From Rhizobium sp. 16-488-2b (GTDB taxonomy: Bacteria > Pseudomonadota > Alphaproteobacteria > Rhizobiales > Rhizobiaceae), in NCBI RefSeq assembly GCF_017741815.1, contig NZ_JAGHMF010000017.1, positions 62,001 to 126,000 of the forward strand: a stretch of 64,000 nucleotides of DNA. Reading direction: 5' to 3'. The position numbers were made by a program, and so were the translations under genes. Positions 62,674 through 64,000 of this stretch are shown here, one piece after another (the stretch's first letter is position 1; each line of letters begins with the position of its first letter). The notes under the pieces were generated by a model. It had not been told where the DNA came from. It saw only the letters and a list, made by a program, of their open reading frames with translations, and ran no database searches.

Positions 62674-64000
62674 GGTTCGCTCATTTCTTCGTCGACCGTC
62701 CGATCTTCGCGGCGGTCATCTCGATCGTGCTCCTCGTCGTCGGCAGCATCGCCTATACGCAGCTGCCGGTGTCGCAATATCCCGAGATCGCGCCGCCGAC
62801 CATCGTGGTGCGCACCTCCTATCCGGGCGCAGACCCGCAGACCATCGCCGATACGGTCTCCACGCCGCTCGAGCAGCAGATCAACGGTGTCGAGGACATG
62901 CTCTACATGTCCTCCTATTCCAGCGCCGATGGCGCCATGTCGCTGACCATCACTTTCAAGCTCGGCACCGATCTCGACAAGGTGCAGGTGCTCGTCCAGA
63001 ACCGCGTCTCGATCGCCCTGCCCCGGCTTCCCGAAGAGGTGCAGCGGCTCGGCGTCACCACCGACAAGAGCTCGCCCGACCTGATGATGGTCGTGCACCT
63101 CCTCTCGCCCTCGCATCGCTACGACCAGCTCTACGTCTCCAACTATGCCCGCAACCGCATCCGCGACACTCTCGTCCGCCTCGATGGCGTCGGCGACGTG
63201 CAGGTGTTCGGCGAGCGCCAGTATTCCATGCGCATCTGGCTGGACCCGCAGAAGCTCTCCGCCTACGGCATGACATCGGATGACGTGGTCTCGGCCCTTC
63301 GCGACCAGAACGTCCAGGTCTCCGGCGGCAAGATCGGCGCGCCGCCCGTCACCGGCAAGAACGCCTTCGAATATACGGTCAGAACCGACGGCCGCTTCTC
63401 CGACGTGCGCGAATTCCGCTACGTCATCGTCAAGTCGACCGGCGCCGGCCGGCTTGTGCAGCTGCAGGACGTCGCCCGCATCGAGCTCGGTGCGCAGGAC
63501 TATGTGACGAACAGCTATCTCAATAACGATCCCGCCGTGGCGCTCGGCATCTTCGCCCGCCCGGGAACCAACGCGCTCGATACCGCGCATCAGATCCAGT
63601 CGCTGATGAAGGACATCTCCCAGACCTTCCCGCAGGGTTTGGAGTACCGCATCGTCTATGACACCACCGAGTTCATCTCGGAATCGATCACCGAGGTCTA
63701 TCGAACCATCGCCGAAGCCGCGATCCTGGTGGCGATCGTCGTCCTCGTCTTCCTGCAATCCTGGCGAACCGCGATCATCCCGATCATCGCCATCCCGGTC
63801 TCGCTAATCGGCACCTTCGCCGTGCTCCTCGCCTTCGGCTTCTCGCTGAACATGCTGACGCTGTTCGGCCTGGTGCTGGCGATCGGCATCGTCGTCGACG
63901 ACGCCATCGTCGTGGTCGAGAATGTCGAGCGCAATCTCGCCAAAGGCATGACGCCGAAGGAGGCCGCGCATGTGACGATGGATGAAGTCGGCACCGCCGT
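62670..64000 (+). CDS. RND efflux pump transporter, 5' part (runs off the window)
   Basis: HAE1-type transporter; 443 codons are visible of an expected ~1040. N-terminus RFAHFFVDRPIFAAVISIVL, porter-domain motifs DMLYMSSYSSADGAMSLTIT, and proton-relay GIVVDDAIVVVENVERN near residue 405. Clearly distinct from the pump at 48-51 kb in loop sequence, although both share the family core. Coupled to its adaptor by ATGA. Confidence 0.95.
   Translation, partial: MRFAHFFVDRPIFAAVISIVLLVVGSIAYTQLPVSQYPEIAPPTIVVRTSYPGADPQTIADTVSTPLEQQINGVEDMLYMSSYSSADGAMSLTITFKLGTDLDKVQVLVQNRVSIALPRLPEEVQRLGVTTDKSSPDLMMVVHLLSPSHRYDQLYVSNYARNRIRDTLVRLDGVGDVQVFGERQYSMRIWLDPQKLSAYGMTSDDVVSALRDQNVQVSGGKIGAPPVTGKNAFEYTVRTDGRFSDVREFRYVIVKSTGAGRLVQLQDVARIELGAQDYVTNSYLNNDPAVALGIFARPGTNALDTAHQIQSLMKDISQTFPQGLEYRIVYDTTEFISESITEVYRTIAEAAILVAIVVLVFLQSWRTAIIPIIAIPVSLIGTFAVLLAFGFSLNMLTLFGLVLAIGIVVDDAIVVVENVERNLAKGMTPKEAAHVTMDEVGTA

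Overview
The window looks like a chromosomal segment of a Rhizobiaceae bacterium (Rhizobium/Agrobacterium type). It is GC-rich and densely coded. It carries the alphaproteobacterial cell-cycle genes ctrA, sciP and chpT, a DUF1134/EipA envelope protein, rhizobial sugar-nucleotide genes (noeK-noeJ-rkpK-lpsL type) and a palindromic intergenic repeat of the kind scattered through rhizobial genomes. I saw no tRNA, rRNA, CRISPR array, transposase or integrase. Assignments rest on reading protein motifs, not on database searches.

Layout. 1-6.5 kb (minus strand): the 5' part of a D-2-hydroxyacid dehydrogenase, then a branched-chain amino-acid ABC transporter transcribed livH-livM-livG-livF-DUF6867-livK. 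6.9-9.6 kb: cysQ-type nucleotidase, a DUF2793 protein and a LuxR-type regulator. 10-16 kb: a cell-cycle block with sciP, a small acetyltransferase, fliJ, ctrA, a single-domain receiver, chpT, eipA and a coiled-coil membrane protein. Candidate CtrA boxes lie before sciP, ctrA and eipA, and four GANTC sites lie before ctrA. 16-26 kb: housekeeping genes (SpoU methyltransferase, RluA pseudouridine synthase, rpoH, ubiA, purA, an EamA transporter, a GNAT protein) and an 827-residue Pro/Glu-rich membrane protein.

26-36 kb: a surface-polysaccharide cluster. It has a Wzc/ExoP-like ATPase, a GT4 glycosyltransferase, a plant-type GDP-mannose 3,5-epimerase, Wzx flippase, Wzy polymerase and a WcaF-like acyltransferase, the last four translationally coupled. 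A convergent SGNH hydrolase with a very large internal insertion abuts it. 36-38 kb: mhqD/mhqO-like genes and ung. 38-44 kb: noeK, noeJ, rkpK and lpsL, which would supply GDP-mannose, UDP-glucuronate and UDP-galacturonate. The GDP-mannose could feed the epimerase 7 kb away.

44-64 kb: a GGDEF-EAL protein, two sugar-acid dehydrogenases and a cupin, then a region dominated by export. RND pump 1 is preceded on its strand by an adaptor and a hydrolase-like protein that has lost its catalytic serine, with a divergent LysR regulator. An SDR/LysR pair, a small protein and a 3-methyladenine glycosylase follow. Next come a marR-emrA-emrB operon, whose terminator lies inside the glycosylase gene, and the start of a second RND pump cut by the window end.

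The least expected items are the serine-less hydrolase heading an efflux gene set, the plant-type epimerase in a minimal Wzx/Wzy cluster, the interrupted SGNH hydrolase, and the atypical receiver next to chpT.
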